A stretch of 64,000 bases of DNA from the NCBI GenBank assembly GCA_964517135.1, contig CAZFBA010000019.1, positions 1 to 64,000 of the forward strand, read 5' to 3'. The stretch is from CAZFBA01 sp964517135 (GTDB taxonomy: Bacteria; Cyanobacteriota; Vampirovibrionia; JBFMGH01). This document shows positions 33,456 through 42,654 of this stretch, one piece after another. A program made the translations under genes and the position numbers. The notes beneath the pieces were generated by a model, which was given only the letters and a program-made list of their open reading frames with translations, was not told the origin of the DNA and did not search any database. How positions within the stretch are numbered: the stretch's first letter is position 1; the number at the start of each line of letters is the position of its first letter.

Positions 33456-34016
33456 TTACTCTAAAATTTCTTTTTCTTTATCGTCGACCACCTGATCAAC
33501 CTGTTCAATAAATTTATCTGTAAGTTTTTGTATATCACTGGTTTTGTTTTTTATTTCATCTTCAGAGAGGTTATCAGATTTTTTAAGTTTTTTAATGGCG
33601 TCTGTAGAGTCTCTTCGTATATTTCGAATAGCAACTTTATAATCTTCGCCTATCTTTTTAACCTGTTTAACGAGTTCTTTTCTTCTTTCTTCCGTGAGAG
33701 GAGGAAAATTAATTCTGATAACGACAGAGTCATTGTTAGGTGTTAATCCCAGGTCAGATTTAAGTATAGCTTTTTCAATATTAGCAAGAGCAGTTCTATC
33801 ATAAGGTTGTATGACCAGTGATTGACCATCCGGGCTTGATACATTGGCAATTTGTCTTAATGGTGTTGGGGTTCCATAATAATCAACTGAAATTTTATCA
33901 AGAAGCATCGGGTTTGGCTTACCTGTTCTAATGCTAACCATTTCATTTTTGGCTTCGACGATGCTTTTTTTCATTTTTTCTTCACACTGGGCTAATATTT
34001 CTTCTGCTGGTGCCAT
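33456..34016 (-). CDS. frr: Ribosome recycling factor
   Basis: The 186-residue protein splits post-termination ribosomes together with EF-G. It shows the family motifs 'VSIRTGKPNPMLLDKISVDYYG', 'SLVIQPYDRTALANIEKAI' and 'NFPPLTEERRKELVK', and has the standard length. The ATG at 34016 is preceded by GGAGG at eight bases, inside the end of pyrH, so translation is coupled. Operon order pyrH-frr-cdsA is classical. Confidence 0.97.
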   Translation of the reverse strand: MAPAEEILAQCEEKMKKSIVEAKNEMVSIRTGKPNPMLLDKISVDYYGTPTPLRQIANVSSPDGQSLVIQPYDRTALANIEKAILKSDLGLTPNNDSVVIRINFPPLTEERRKELVKQVKKIGEDYKVAIRNIRRDSTDAIKKLKKSDNLSEDEIKNKTSDIQKLTDKFIEQVDQVVDDKEKEILE

Positions 34017-34017
34017 A

Positions 34018-34815
34018 TTATTTACCTCCGACGAGTGTGCCAACCTTTTCTCCGTGTAGTATCTTTTCTATACTGCTTTGAGCTTCAAAATTAAATACGA
34101 TGATTGGAATATTATTATTTTTACACAAAGAAACGGCGGCTGTGTCCATAACTTTTAAATCATTTCGAATATAGTCGTCATAGTTAATATTATCATAGAG
34201 TGTAGCATTTTTGTCAGTTCTCGGGTCACTGGAATAGATACCATCTACCCTATTTTTAGCCATTAATAGAACTTCTGCACCGATTTCAGCAGCTCTTAAA
34301 GCCGCAGTAGTATCTGTAGAGAAGAACGGATTACCAGTGCCAGCTCCAAAGATTACTACTCTACCTTTTTCCATATGTCTGATAGCTCTAAGCCTTATAT
34401 AAGGTTCAGCTACACGATCCATGCCGATAGCTGTTAAGACACGGGTTGTAACGCCAGCTTTTTTGAGTACTCCTTGAAGTATAAGACAGTTCATCACAGT
34501 AGCTATCATACCTACATAATCAGCGTCAGCCTGGTCCATTCCGAAGTTAACGCTTTCCTGCATGCCCCTGAATATGTTTCCGCCGCCTACTACAATACCC
34601 ATAGAGACGCCCAGATCAGTTACCAGCTTGATTTCTTTTGCAACTCTTTTAACTATTGCCGGGTCTATACCATAATCTTTAGTGCCCATTAATGCCTCAC
34701 CGCTTATTTTAAGCAGTACTTTTTTGTATTTAAGTTCTTTTTTGCCCTGTTCAAGTTGTGTTTTAGCCATATTATTCACTGTTATTTCCCTGTCTAGTGT
34801 ATCTGATGCGTTCAC
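34018..34815 (-). CDS. pyrH: UMP kinase
   Basis: The protein phosphorylates UMP to UDP. It has 'KKVLLKISGEALMG', 'GIVVGGGNIFRG', 'DYVGMIATVMNCLILQ' and 'SSDPRTDKNATLYD' in the usual order. It opens the pyrH-frr-cdsA-rnc-rpe-TPR-TPR-zinc-ribbon operon, downstream of the tsf terminator. With the GTG at 34815 (AGAGG seven bases upstream) it has 265 residues; the ATG at 34770 gives 250 residues but has a weaker site. The first 15 residues are not conserved, so the start is open. Confidence 0.96.
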   Translation of the reverse strand: MNASDTLDREITVNNMAKTQLEQGKKELKYKKVLLKISGEALMGTKDYGIDPAIVKRVAKEIKLVTDLGVSMGIVVGGGNIFRGMQESVNFGMDQADADYVGMIATVMNCLILQGVLKKAGVTTRVLTAIGMDRVAEPYIRLRAIRHMEKGRVVIFGAGTGNPFFSTDTTAALRAAEIGAEVLLMAKNRVDGIYSSDPRTDKNATLYDNINYDDYIRNDLKVMDTAAVSLCKNNNIPIIVFNFEAQSSIEKILHGEKVGTLVGGK

Positions 34816-34851
34816 TAACCTACCTCTTTCTTTGGTTTACCCTTTTTATAG

Positions 34852-34888
34852 ATAAAAAAAAGGAAGTTATTTTATTAACTTCCTTTTC
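34852..34888 (-). terminator. Rho-independent terminator of rpsB-tsf
   Basis: The 10-bp stem AAGGAAGTTA/TAACTTCCTT (34860-34869 with 34876-34885) has a 6-base loop. On the minus strand a run of seven T follows. It separates tsf from the pyrH operon. Confidence 0.92.
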
Positions 34889-34902
34889 ATATGTTTAAAA
34901 AT

Positions 34903-35565
34903 TTATTGTTTTGCTGGCATTTGAGCTTGAACCTCTTCAGCAAGGTTATCTTTTCTTTTTTCAAGCCCTTCGCCTAATTCATATCTGACAAAGCGTCTAA
35001 TTCTAATGTTTTCGCCAATTTTAGCGATTTTTTCTTTTATAAGATCTTCAACAGTTATATCAGGGTTTTTAACAAAGGCCTGTTCAGTAAGACATCTTTG
35101 AGCAAGCATCTTATTTACTCTGCCATCGACAATTTTTTCAATGATTTCAGCAGGTTTACCTTTCAAATCGTCTTTGCCTGCTTCGATTCGTTTTTCATTT
35201 TCTATATATTCGTTTGATATTTCGTCTCTAGTGACAAATTCAGGATTAGAAGAGGCTATATGAAGGCATATATCGTGGACAAGTTCTTTGAAATCGTCTG
35301 TCCTGGCTACAAAGTCGGTTTCACAATTAACTTCAACCAGAACACCGATTTTGCCGTTAAAATGTATGTATGAATTAATAAGCCCTTCAGCTGCAATTCT
35401 TCCGGATTTTTTATCTGCCGAAGCAAGTCCTTTTTGTCTTAAGAGTTCTTTTGCTTTCTCTTTATCTCCTTTTGTTTCTACAAGAGCTTTTTTAGCATCC
35501 ATCATGCCAGCGCCTGTTTCGTCTCTGAGTTCTTTAACAAGTGTAGCGCTAATATTAGCTGACAT
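34903..35565 (-). CDS. tsf: Translation elongation factor Ts
   Basis: The 220-residue protein recharges EF-Tu with GTP. The N-terminal UBA-like segment and 'LRDETGAGMMDAKKALVE' are canonical, as is 'VEVNCETDFVARTDDFKEL' (about residues 75-95). It is shorter than the E. coli protein (283) because it has a single reduced dimerisation core, as in Thermus and cyanobacteria. Its start overlaps the end of rpsB by 11 bases. Confidence 0.97.
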   Translation of the reverse strand: MSANISATLVKELRDETGAGMMDAKKALVETKGDKEKAKELLRQKGLASADKKSGRIAAEGLINSYIHFNGKIGVLVEVNCETDFVARTDDFKELVHDICLHIASSNPEFVTRDEISNEYIENEKRIEAGKDDLKGKPAEIIEKIVDGRVNKMLAQRCLTEQAFVKNPDITVEDLIKEKIAKIGENIRIRRFVRYELGEGLEKRKDNLAEEVQAQMPAKQ

Positions 35566-36427
35566 CGTTTTTTCCTCCTGCTGTAACAGATTCTCGTTCT
35601 TCTTCGGTGGCGGTTTCAGTATTATTTTCTGCTTCTTCTAATTCTTCAGTTGTGTTGGTTTCTTCATAAGATGAACCTGATATTTCTTCGCTGTGTGCAT
35701 CGCCAAGCTTTTTCATGGGAGTAGAGATAGTTGCACCGCTTTCCCTTAAAGCTTTTCCTTCTAGTACGGCATCGGCTATTTTTGAAGTGATCAGCCTGAG
35801 TGATCTTATTGCATCATCATTTCCAGGTATGACATAGTCTATACCTTCAGGGTTGCAGTTTGTATCGACAATAGCAACAATCGGAATGTTTAACTTTTGT
35901 GCTTCTCTGACAGCAATCATTTCTCTTTTCTGATCTATAACAAAAATTAAATCTGGCATGCCTCTCATTTCTTTTATACCACCTAATGATTTAGATAGCC
36001 TTGCAAGCTGTCTTTGCATAGAAGCCACTTCTTTTTTAGGCAGGCGGTCAAAATGACCGTTTTCTTTCATTTCTTCGATTTCTCTTAGTTTATTAATTCT
36101 TGAACGTATAGTTTCAAAGTTTGTTAAAGTGCCACCAAGCCAGCGTCTGTTAACATAGAAGGCACCACAGCGTTTGGCTTCCTGGGCTACCATATCAGAA
36201 GCCTGTTTCTTTGTGCCGACAAAAACAATATTTCTGCCTCTGGAAGCAAGGCCTTTGACAACTTCATAAGCTTCGTCAAGCTGTTTGGTTGTTTTCATTA
36301 AATCAATAATGTAAATACCATTGCGTGCACCGTAAATGAATCTCTCCATTTTAGGGTTCCAGCGTCGTGTTTGATGGCCGAAATGGACTCCGGCTTCCAG
36401 TAATTCTTTCATTGAAGCAACGGGCAT
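35555..36427 (-). CDS. rpsB: 30S ribosomal protein S2
   Basis: The 290-residue protein has the S2 signatures 'LLEAGVHFGHQTRRWNPKM' at the N-terminus and 'PDLIFVIDQKREMIAVREA' near residue 155, then 'PIVAIVDTNCNPEGIDYVIPGNDDA'. The globular domain ends near residue 225. The rest is an acidic Glu/Thr/Asn-rich tail of about 60 residues, longer than in E. coli. It heads the rpsB-tsf operon. Confidence 0.97.
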   Translation of the reverse strand: MPVASMKELLEAGVHFGHQTRRWNPKMERFIYGARNGIYIIDLMKTTKQLDEAYEVVKGLASRGRNIVFVGTKKQASDMVAQEAKRCGAFYVNRRWLGGTLTNFETIRSRINKLREIEEMKENGHFDRLPKKEVASMQRQLARLSKSLGGIKEMRGMPDLIFVIDQKREMIAVREAQKLNIPIVAIVDTNCNPEGIDYVIPGNDDAIRSLRLITSKIADAVLEGKALRESGATISTPMKKLGDAHSEEISGSSYEETNTTEELEEAENNTETATEEERESVTAGGKNDVS

Positions 36428-36812
36428 TGTAATTACTTTCTCCTTTATTTCTTAACGTAAACTGAAATAGCTTAATTTGACTGATTGCTTTGTTCTTACC
36501 GAAAATAATACCACAAAGAAATAATTGTCTAGAGTACTTAAAAAAATCTTAATTTCAACAGTGTATATTTTTAAACTGGCGAAAAACTCAGTATTAATGC
36601 TTATAGAGACTGTGCCGGGGGTGACTTTACAAAAATACACAAATTTGGGGATTATGCAAGCTATTTTGCCCAGAGATAGACATTGTCAGCGCAATGAAGT
36701 ATAATACAATCAAATGTAATTGTTTATATTAAGCTTAAATAATCCTCTTTAAAATTGTTAACATTAGTTTTCGGGATTAACAAAATTTATATCATAGGTA
36801 GAAAGCTAATCA
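36428..36812. other. Divergent intergenic region between rpsB and the HNH gene
   Basis: These 385 bases carry the promoters of two divergent units. An AGGAGA lies 12 bases before the rpsB start. I see no RNA gene or repeat. Confidence 0.5.
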
Positions 36813-37307
36813 TTGGCTAAAGTATTACTTTTAAATGTCTCATATGAACCGTTGAATATATGCTCATGGAAGAGGGCTATTACACTTATTCTTAAGGGTA
36901 AGGCTGAACAGCTTGAGCATAATGGCAGGTTGATTAATAATGCTTTTGAATGTCCTTCTGTAATTAGGCTAAAGCACTATGTTATTGTACCTTATCGTGA
37001 GATACCGCTAACAAGAAAGAACGTTTTGCACAGGGATCACTATTCATGCCAGTATTGCGGAAGGATAAACCTGCCCCTGACAGTTGATCATGTTATTCCA
37101 CGATCACGGGGTGGTTCACATTACTGGAATAACGTTGTTGCGGCCTGCCTCAAGTGTAACAACAAAAAAGGCAATAAAACTCCTTCTGAAGCCAGTATGA
37201 GTTTGAAAAGGCAACCCATTATACCTTCAAATCGCCTTGAATTTGAAATTACAAAGCTTACTAAAAGTGCTATCGTTCAGGATGAATGGAAAAAATATCT
37301 TTTTTAG
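36813..37307 (+). CDS. HNH endonuclease-domain protein
   Basis: The 164-residue protein starts with the family-typical 'AKVLLLNVSYEPLNICSWKRA' and has a C-terminal HNH nuclease with 'CQYCG', 'LTVDHVIPRSRGG' and 'NNVVAACLKCNNKKGNKTP'; the four cysteines bind zinc. This small stand-alone family is common in Cyanobacteria, Actinobacteria and relatives, and no role has been fixed. The start is a TTG at 36813, the only start that preserves the conserved N-terminus, with a weak GAAAG upstream. Confidence 0.87.
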   Translation: MAKVLLLNVSYEPLNICSWKRAITLILKGKAEQLEHNGRLINNAFECPSVIRLKHYVIVPYREIPLTRKNVLHRDHYSCQYCGRINLPLTVDHVIPRSRGGSHYWNNVVAACLKCNNKKGNKTPSEASMSLKRQPIIPSNRLEFEITKLTKSAIVQDEWKKYLF

Positions 37308-37314
37308 TTTGATT

Positions 37315-37509
37315 TTATAAGCCCAGACCTATTTTACGATCTCCCTGCTCGGGGGCAACTTCTTCAACAGTAGTATAAAACTTCTTAAAAGCTTCACAGA
37401 CATCTTCTACAGACATTTTATTTTCATTATCTTTGTTATAGCTTGACACAAAGGCATTGGTGAGGTCTTTTGCAACGTTAAGTTTTATGTCTTTAGCGAT
37501 TTTGTTCAT
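37315..37509 (-). CDS. Small conserved-type protein, 64 residues, unknown function
   Basis: The short, mostly helical protein has a basic start (MNKIAKDIKLNVAKDL) and an acidic middle (SVEDVCEAFKKFYTTVEEV), ending GDRKIGLGL. Similar small helical proteins occur in several anaerobes, but I do not recognise a named family. It has a good ribosome-binding site (GGGGAG on the minus strand) and ends seven bases from the HNH gene stop, so it is likely real. Confidence 0.6.
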   Translation of the reverse strand: MNKIAKDIKLNVAKDLTNAFVSSYNKDNENKMSVEDVCEAFKKFYTTVEEVAPEQGDRKIGLGL

Positions 37510-37631
37510 AGATAGCTCCCCTGTGACATGTCAATTACAGATTGTAAATATACTATACAATAAAAAAGATCAGTGCATAACTTAAAAATTTACACTTTTA
37601 AACTGTGTTATGGCTAAGAAGTAAAATAATT

Positions 37632-38141
37632 TTACTTCCAGATGCCTTTTTTCTTTTTTCTGGCAATATTTTGCAGGTTATAGAATTCTTTTTTGTATCT
37701 GTAATCTGCCTTTCTGTATACTTCAGCAAGCCCTTCTTCAAGCAAAAGGCGGTTAAGCATTTTTCCGTCAGTGGTATAGACGTATACCAGAAAGCGATTG
37801 TATTTATCAAATTTTTCTCTGTCATACTCTAAACGAACAAGTTTGTGTTTAATGTGTTTTTTAGTAAAATCTGTAGCTTTACGGGCGAAAGCCTCTTCAG
37901 GCTGGTTGTTTCGGGCAAGCTCAGGTGTATCTACCCCTATGAGCCTGAATCGCCTTTTGTTTCTGTCTACAAATGTATCACCATCTATCACCCGTTGTAC
38001 AAAGACAACTTCAGGATAAGGGTCTTCAGACGCAATACGGAATATACGCAGGCCTAAAAAGCTTAGGCAGCCTGCAATAATTAGTATTAATACATATGTA
38101 TTAATATTTCGCCGGTTTTTTGTGTTTTTTTTCTTACTCAT
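37632..38141 (-). CDS. Membrane-anchored or secreted thermonuclease (SNase family)
   Basis: The 169-residue protein has a positively charged N-terminus, one hydrophobic segment (about 14-33) and an SNase domain from residue 44. Catalytic residues are visible in 'RLIGVDTPE' (Arg and Glu) and in 'YDREKFDKYNRFLVYVY' (second Arg). It should cleave DNA and RNA outside the cytoplasmic membrane with calcium. The DNA coding residues near 13-20 contains a 22-bp perfect palindrome (38085-38106). Confidence 0.9.
   Translation of the reverse strand: MSKKKNTKNRRNINTYVLILIIAGCLSFLGLRIFRIASEDPYPEVVFVQRVIDGDTFVDRNKRRFRLIGVDTPELARNNQPEEAFARKATDFTKKHIKHKLVRLEYDREKFDKYNRFLVYVYTTDGKMLNRLLLEEGLAEVYRKADYRYKKEFYNLQNIARKKKKGIWK
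38085..38106. repeat. 22-bp perfect palindrome inside the thermonuclease gene
   Basis: The sequence from 38085 to 38106 is its own reverse complement and has the core AATACATATGTATT, shared with 23259-23272 and 57582-57595. Because it lies in coding sequence, part of the match is constrained by the Asn-Thr-Tyr-Val codons. Confidence 0.85.
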
Positions 38142-38549
38142 AAAAGTTTCTTAAGTTTCTGGCAGGAGATAATCTTTGAAAACCTATTTTCATATGTTAA
38201 GATCGGCACATAACTTAAAATGGCAAAATCTGTCATTCTGGCTATGTTTAAGTCTTAAAAAGTGAATATTTATTAATGATACCAGAAGATCATGGTGAAT
38301 TAAATATTATTGGTATATATAATGTAGCAACTTTTACCTGACGATACCTATAAGTTCACAAGCTTCTAAAAGGCAGGTATTCAGCAGTCTTTTTTCTTTT
38401 AAGGAACATTATTTCCACAATAGAGTCAATGTAAAAATAAAAGTACTCTCAATACACCTGTTTTATGAAGATTGCTTTATAAAATACAAAAGAAAGAAAG
38501 CCACAGGTATAATAGTGTAATACAAAAGAACCTGAAAGAGGAGGACTGC
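38142..38549. other. Divergent intergenic region, 408 bases
   Basis: The region lies between two divergent genes and must contain both promoters. The phrase CATAACTTAAAA occurs here (about 38209) and also upstream at about 37576. I see no ORF with a supporting ribosome-binding site, no tRNA and no known riboswitch. Confidence 0.4.
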
Positions 38550-39449
38550 GTGAGAAGTAATATAGTTGCAATAATAGCTCTGGTTATATTGATACAGTTT
38601 AATAACCCTGCTGATGCCCAGAACTACTGGGGAGATAAGCATGTGCAGCCGTTAAGTAGTAATCCTAACCCGGTAATTGATATAATACCGCCTAAAGAGG
38701 TCAAAGAATTGCCAGATGTACCTGAAGTGCCTGTTCCAGATTCAGGTCAGTCTTCTCAAATTAGCTCTAAACAGCAGGTTTATGAGCATAATGATAAAAA
38801 TATTGCTGCTTCACCCTCAAAAAGCTCTCAGATGCTTGAACTCGGGGCAAAAGCTGAATCTGTTCCAGCAGGCACAAAACTTGATATAGCAATTAATAAC
38901 AATCTTGATGCCAGAAAAACAAATGAAGGAGACCCTTTTTCAGCAACAATCAAATCTGATGTTATTGTTAATGGTGAGATAGTCCTTCCTGCTGGCACGA
39001 TGATACGTGGCAGGGTTGGAAAAGTTAAAAAGCCGGGTATGTTCAGCAAGAGTGGATCTATACTTTTGAATTTTGATCACATTATTACACCTCTTGGAAA
39101 ACAGATTATACTTGATGTCGATCTGGCACAGGCACCCAATGTAAACAAAAAAGGTGAAATAGTAGGTGGTGAAGGCTTTATTGGAGCCATTAAAGATAGT
39201 GCCAGTTCAGGTTATAATACTACAAAAGCTGTAACAAAGGCAGGATACAATGCTGGTATGGCTGCTGGCAAAGTTCCTGTTGTAGCTACGGTTCCGGTAT
39301 CTGCTGCTATTGGTACTGTTGCAGGTACAACTGTTTTTGCAACAAAATCTGCCATTGCTATTTTTAACAAAGGTGGCAATCCAAAGGTTAATTCAGGGCA
39401 GGTTATGGAGATTACATTTACTGATTCTCTTGATATGCCTGTAAACTAA
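38550..39449 (+). CDS. Secreted protein with a 'GDxFxAxL..iPAGtxixGxV' domain
   Basis: The 299-residue protein has a signal peptide (about 1-23, ending ADA). A Pro-rich spacer with 'VPEVPVPDS' follows, then a domain at about 110-215 with 'VPAGTKLDIAINNNLDARK', 'GDPFSATIKSD' and 'VLPAGTMIRGRVGKV'. A Gly/Ala-rich hydrophobic segment follows, and the chain closes with 'VMEITFTDSLDMPVN'. It is a paralogue of the protein at 43404-44192. The pattern recalls the C-terminal beta domain of VirB10/TrbI-like proteins, but no secretion system lies here. Translation probably starts at the GTG at 38550, preceded by AGAGGAGG. Confidence 0.72.
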   Translation: MRSNIVAIIALVILIQFNNPADAQNYWGDKHVQPLSSNPNPVIDIIPPKEVKELPDVPEVPVPDSGQSSQISSKQQVYEHNDKNIAASPSKSSQMLELGAKAESVPAGTKLDIAINNNLDARKTNEGDPFSATIKSDVIVNGEIVLPAGTMIRGRVGKVKKPGMFSKSGSILLNFDHIITPLGKQIILDVDLAQAPNVNKKGEIVGGEGFIGAIKDSASSGYNTTKAVTKAGYNAGMAAGKVPVVATVPVSAAIGTVAGTTVFATKSAIAIFNKGGNPKVNSGQVMEITFTDSLDMPVN

Positions 39450-39656
39450 ATATATAATATTCTTCAATCTATAATACTTTTTGTATAGCCACCTGATTGA
39501 GTGGCACTTTGTACTTGATATATAACAGTTTTAATGGAACTGAATCCATAATTTGCTTTGATTATTTGCTCTAAAAATTTTTGTTGCCTCAAGTTATTTT
39601 CTAACAGTGTGTTACAATCTGTGGTAATTTAATATAATTATCCCGGAGGCCTGATT

Positions 39657-40916
39657 ATGATTGTAGAAATACTGACAGTAGGTGATGAGCTCTTAAGTGG
39701 AATGGTAGTCAATTCTAATGCTGCTTACCTGGCAAAAGAACTTAAAGGCAAAGGTTTTAACTGCCGTTATATTACAACTGTCGGTGACATAAAGGAAGAT
39801 ATAATAGATGCTCTCATAAAAGCCCTGTCCAGATCAAATATTGTACTTGTTACAGGGGGGCTTGGCCCAACAACAGACGATCTAACAATGGATGCTATTG
39901 GTACTGCTTTCGGCCTTGAGCTTGAATATCATCCTGAAATTACCGGACAGATTCAACGTATCTTTAAAAGTATGAATTTGACTATGCCAGAGACCAATAA
40001 AAAGCAGGCTTATATACCTCCAGGATCTCAGATACTCCACAATAACTCTGGAACAGCACCGGGTATCTTCTGGGATGTTTCAGAGAAGCTGCAAACAAAT
40101 GACCCAAAGGTTATAATGGTTCTGCCGGGCGTACCAAGAGAAATGGTGAATATGTGGGAACTATATGCAGATACCTGTTTAAAGAAATATTCATTGACTA
40201 CCCTATATGATTGCCTGATTAACTTTGCCGGTATAGGTGAATCTTCACTGGTTGAACTTCTTGGTGAAATTATGGACTCTAAAAATCCCTATGTTTTACC
40301 TTATGCTAATAAATTTCAGGTACAATTAAGGGTATATGCTCAGGATGCTAATTTGCAAATAGCAAAAAACAAAGTATTAGAAAAAATAAGAGAAATTGAA
40401 TACCTTGCTGGCGATTATATCTATGGATATAATGAAGAAACTCTTGAAAGTGCTGTGGCCAAGCTTTTATTTGAACATAAGAAAACAATTGCTCTCGCAG
40501 AATCCTGCACAGGAGGCCTTGTAAGTCACCGGCTGACTGATATACCTGGAAGTTCTTATTATACAATCTTTAATGCCGTAGCATATGCTAATAATGCCAA
40601 AATAAAAGAACTTGGCGTTAAAGAAAAAACGCTTAATAATTACGGGGCTGTTAGTGAAGAGGTTGCTATTCAGATGGCACAGGGAATACGGCTTAAAGCT
40701 GATGCAGATATCGGGGTTTCACTCACAGGTATTGCAGGCCCTTCTGGTGGTACACCTGAAAAACCTGCAGGAACAGTTTTTATCGCTATAGATAGTCAAT
40801 CAGGCACAGAATGTTACAAAAGAAATGTTAATCCTGAACTGTCAAGAACTCATATAAAATGGGCTTTTAGCCAACATAGCTTGATATTGTTGCGTAAACA
40901 CCTCTTAACCAAGTAG
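39657..40916 (+). CDS. cinA: CinA-family nicotinamide-nucleotide amidase / competence-damage protein
   Basis: The 419-residue protein has two domains. The N-terminal MoCF/COG1058 domain (about 1-170) starts 'VEILTVGDELLSGMVVNSNA' and contains 'VTGGLGPTTDDLTMDAI'; it relates to ADP-ribose pyrophosphatase. The C-terminal CinA domain (about 255-419) has 'ALAESCTGGLVSHRLTDIPG' and 'GIAGPSGGTPEKPAGTVF', and deamidates NMN in pyridine-nucleotide salvage. The full two-domain form is present. CCCGGAGG lies just before the ATG. It stands alone. Confidence 0.95.
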   Translation: MIVEILTVGDELLSGMVVNSNAAYLAKELKGKGFNCRYITTVGDIKEDIIDALIKALSRSNIVLVTGGLGPTTDDLTMDAIGTAFGLELEYHPEITGQIQRIFKSMNLTMPETNKKQAYIPPGSQILHNNSGTAPGIFWDVSEKLQTNDPKVIMVLPGVPREMVNMWELYADTCLKKYSLTTLYDCLINFAGIGESSLVELLGEIMDSKNPYVLPYANKFQVQLRVYAQDANLQIAKNKVLEKIREIEYLAGDYIYGYNEETLESAVAKLLFEHKKTIALAESCTGGLVSHRLTDIPGSSYYTIFNAVAYANNAKIKELGVKEKTLNNYGAVSEEVAIQMAQGIRLKADADIGVSLTGIAGPSGGTPEKPAGTVFIAIDSQSGTECYKRNVNPELSRTHIKWAFSQHSLILLRKHLLTK

Positions 40917-41150
40917 TCATACAGCTTAAAAAACTTTAAAATAAGTATAATGTTTTTTTCTTTTAATAATACTGTTTTCTTGCTATTAAAATCAGGTTTG
41001 CAATACTATAAAACGCTGCCAACAGGCTGTTTTAAAAAATTAGTAAATATACTTAACCAATATTAAGTGATTTTACTGATTGACGAACCTAAATAAATGA
41101 GTCATTCTGCCGTATATAGAAATAGTTGAAAATGAAGAGATAGATATTTC

Positions 41151-41543
41151 ATGAGAGAGTACCAGGGATTTACACTAATAGAGCTGGCAATAGTGATTGC
41201 AATTATAGGTATTCTTGCAGCAGTAGCAGTACCAAGGTTTTCAAACCTTTCTAAAGATGTAGAAAAGGCACTGCTAGAACAGTATTTGCAGTCTTTGCAG
41301 TCAGCTGCGGCCATATACCTTGCAGAACAGGGTAAAGCACCCGTTCAGTTTTCTGATTATGTCACAAGTGGCAATGCTCAAACTCCATATACCCTTACTA
41401 CTAAAATGCTACAGGATAGCCATAACTTTCAAAGCATTACCCCGGCTGATATGGGAAGTTCTCAAATACAAATTGATATGAAAACAGGTGCGTCAGCAGT
41501 ATATTATATTAATGGTACCGATGTTACAGCCATCTTTTTCTAG
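41151..41543 (+). CDS. Type IV prepilin-like protein
   Basis: The 130-residue protein has a short leader and a class III signal, MREYQG then FTLIELAIVIAIIG, with cleavage after G6 and the conserved Glu at position 5 of the mature protein. The rest is a globular pilin head with few charges and no disulfide pair. It would be processed by a PilD peptidase not in this window and assembled by the PilB/PilC encoded at 44386-47394. It ends four bases before the stop of a converging glycosyltransferase. A pseudopilin role is equally possible. Confidence 0.9.
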   Translation: MREYQGFTLIELAIVIAIIGILAAVAVPRFSNLSKDVEKALLEQYLQSLQSAAAIYLAEQGKAPVQFSDYVTSGNAQTPYTLTTKMLQDSHNFQSITPADMGSSQIQIDMKTGASAVYYINGTDVTAIFF

Positions 41544-41547
41544 TTAA

Positions 41548-42651
41548 TTACCGGTCAAGAACCTGATTATAGATATTAATAGTTTTTTTAAACATAACAT
41601 CGAGGCTAAAAGTTTTTTTTGCCTTTTTTGTAGCTGCTTCTGACATACGGCAAATAATTTCATTATTTTCAAGAAGAAAAATAAGCTTTTCTGCAAGCAT
41701 TTTAGATTCACCAGCAGGTATAAGATACCCTGTTTTGCCGTCTTCAATCATTTCAGGTATGCCGTCAACATTTGATGCTACTACAGGAACACCACATGCC
41801 ATTGCTTCAGCAATCACTAAAGGGCAACCTTCCCATTGTGACGGCAGACAAAAGATATCTGTTAAAGATAATAGCTCCGGTATGTCATCTCTTCCACCAG
41901 TAAAAATTATGTTATCATGAAGTTTATAGTTAGAAACCATTGTTTTTAAAGAGGTAACTAACGGTCCATTGCCTGTAACCAGAAAAACAATGTCGTGGAA
42001 TTTTTTTCTTACGACGCTGGCAGCATCTATCAGGGTTTTATGCCCTTTGCGTTCCTCTTCAATCCTTGCTATAGTAGTTATAACCCGGGTATTTTCAGGT
42101 ATATTTAACTCTTGTCTGAGACCTTGAAGTTTTTCTTTATCAATTTTACTGAATAATTCTAAATCTACCCCATTATGAATGACGTGGAATTTTTTTCTTG
42201 CGACACCATGCTCAATATATTTTTTTGCTGTTGCCTCAGAGACAGCAATAACTCTATCTGCAAAAATGTTAACAGCCATAGCACTGAGAAAAGTTTTGTT
42301 ATCTCCCCAGCTGTGAGCTGTATGAACTATTTTTACCGGCATGAAAAATCTTGATATGCCTGCAATAAGGCAGTTTAAGACAGAATTTGAGTGAATAATG
42401 TTTATCTGATGATCTTTAAGAATTTTTCTAAGATCCAGAGCACAGGAAAAAATCTTATAAAATGATCGGGCATCAGCTTTTACTTCAAAGTGTTTAACGT
42501 CCTTAGAAAGTCTTGAAATCAGGTTACCTCCAGAAGAGCAAAGCAATACGTATGTATTAGTTTTTACCAGAGCATTAGCTAATGTTACAGCATACATCTC
42601 TGCTCCTCCAGAGCAAAGCCTGTTGCTTAATATCAGTATACGTTTTTGCAT
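41548..42651 (-). CDS. GT4-family glycosyltransferase
   Basis: The 367-residue protein has the GT-B fold of family 4: 'LSNRLCSGGAEMYAVTLANAL' at the N-terminus, 'IIHSNSVLNCLIAG' near 85, and the C-terminal nucleotide-binding 'FCLPSQWEGCPLVIAEAMACGVPVVAS' near 275-300 with the EX7E glutamates. It likely transfers a sugar to a lipid-linked or surface glycan; the substrate cannot be read. Three bases separate it from the upstream zinc-finger membrane gene, so they are probably co-transcribed. Confidence 0.9.
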   Translation of the reverse strand: MQKRILILSNRLCSGGAEMYAVTLANALVKTNTYVLLCSSGGNLISRLSKDVKHFEVKADARSFYKIFSCALDLRKILKDHQINIIHSNSVLNCLIAGISRFFMPVKIVHTAHSWGDNKTFLSAMAVNIFADRVIAVSEATAKKYIEHGVARKKFHVIHNGVDLELFSKIDKEKLQGLRQELNIPENTRVITTIARIEEERKGHKTLIDAASVVRKKFHDIVFLVTGNGPLVTSLKTMVSNYKLHDNIIFTGGRDDIPELLSLTDIFCLPSQWEGCPLVIAEAMACGVPVVASNVDGIPEMIEDGKTGYLIPAGESKMLAEKLIFLLENNEIICRMSEAATKKAKKTFSLDVMFKKTINIYNQVLDR

Positions 42652-42654
42652 CTC

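Noticed and set aside
42545..42558. AATACGTATGTATT as a fourth copy of the palindrome
   Set aside because: One base differs from the core and the sequence is not a perfect palindrome. It lies in coding DNA for Asn-Thr-Tyr-Val.
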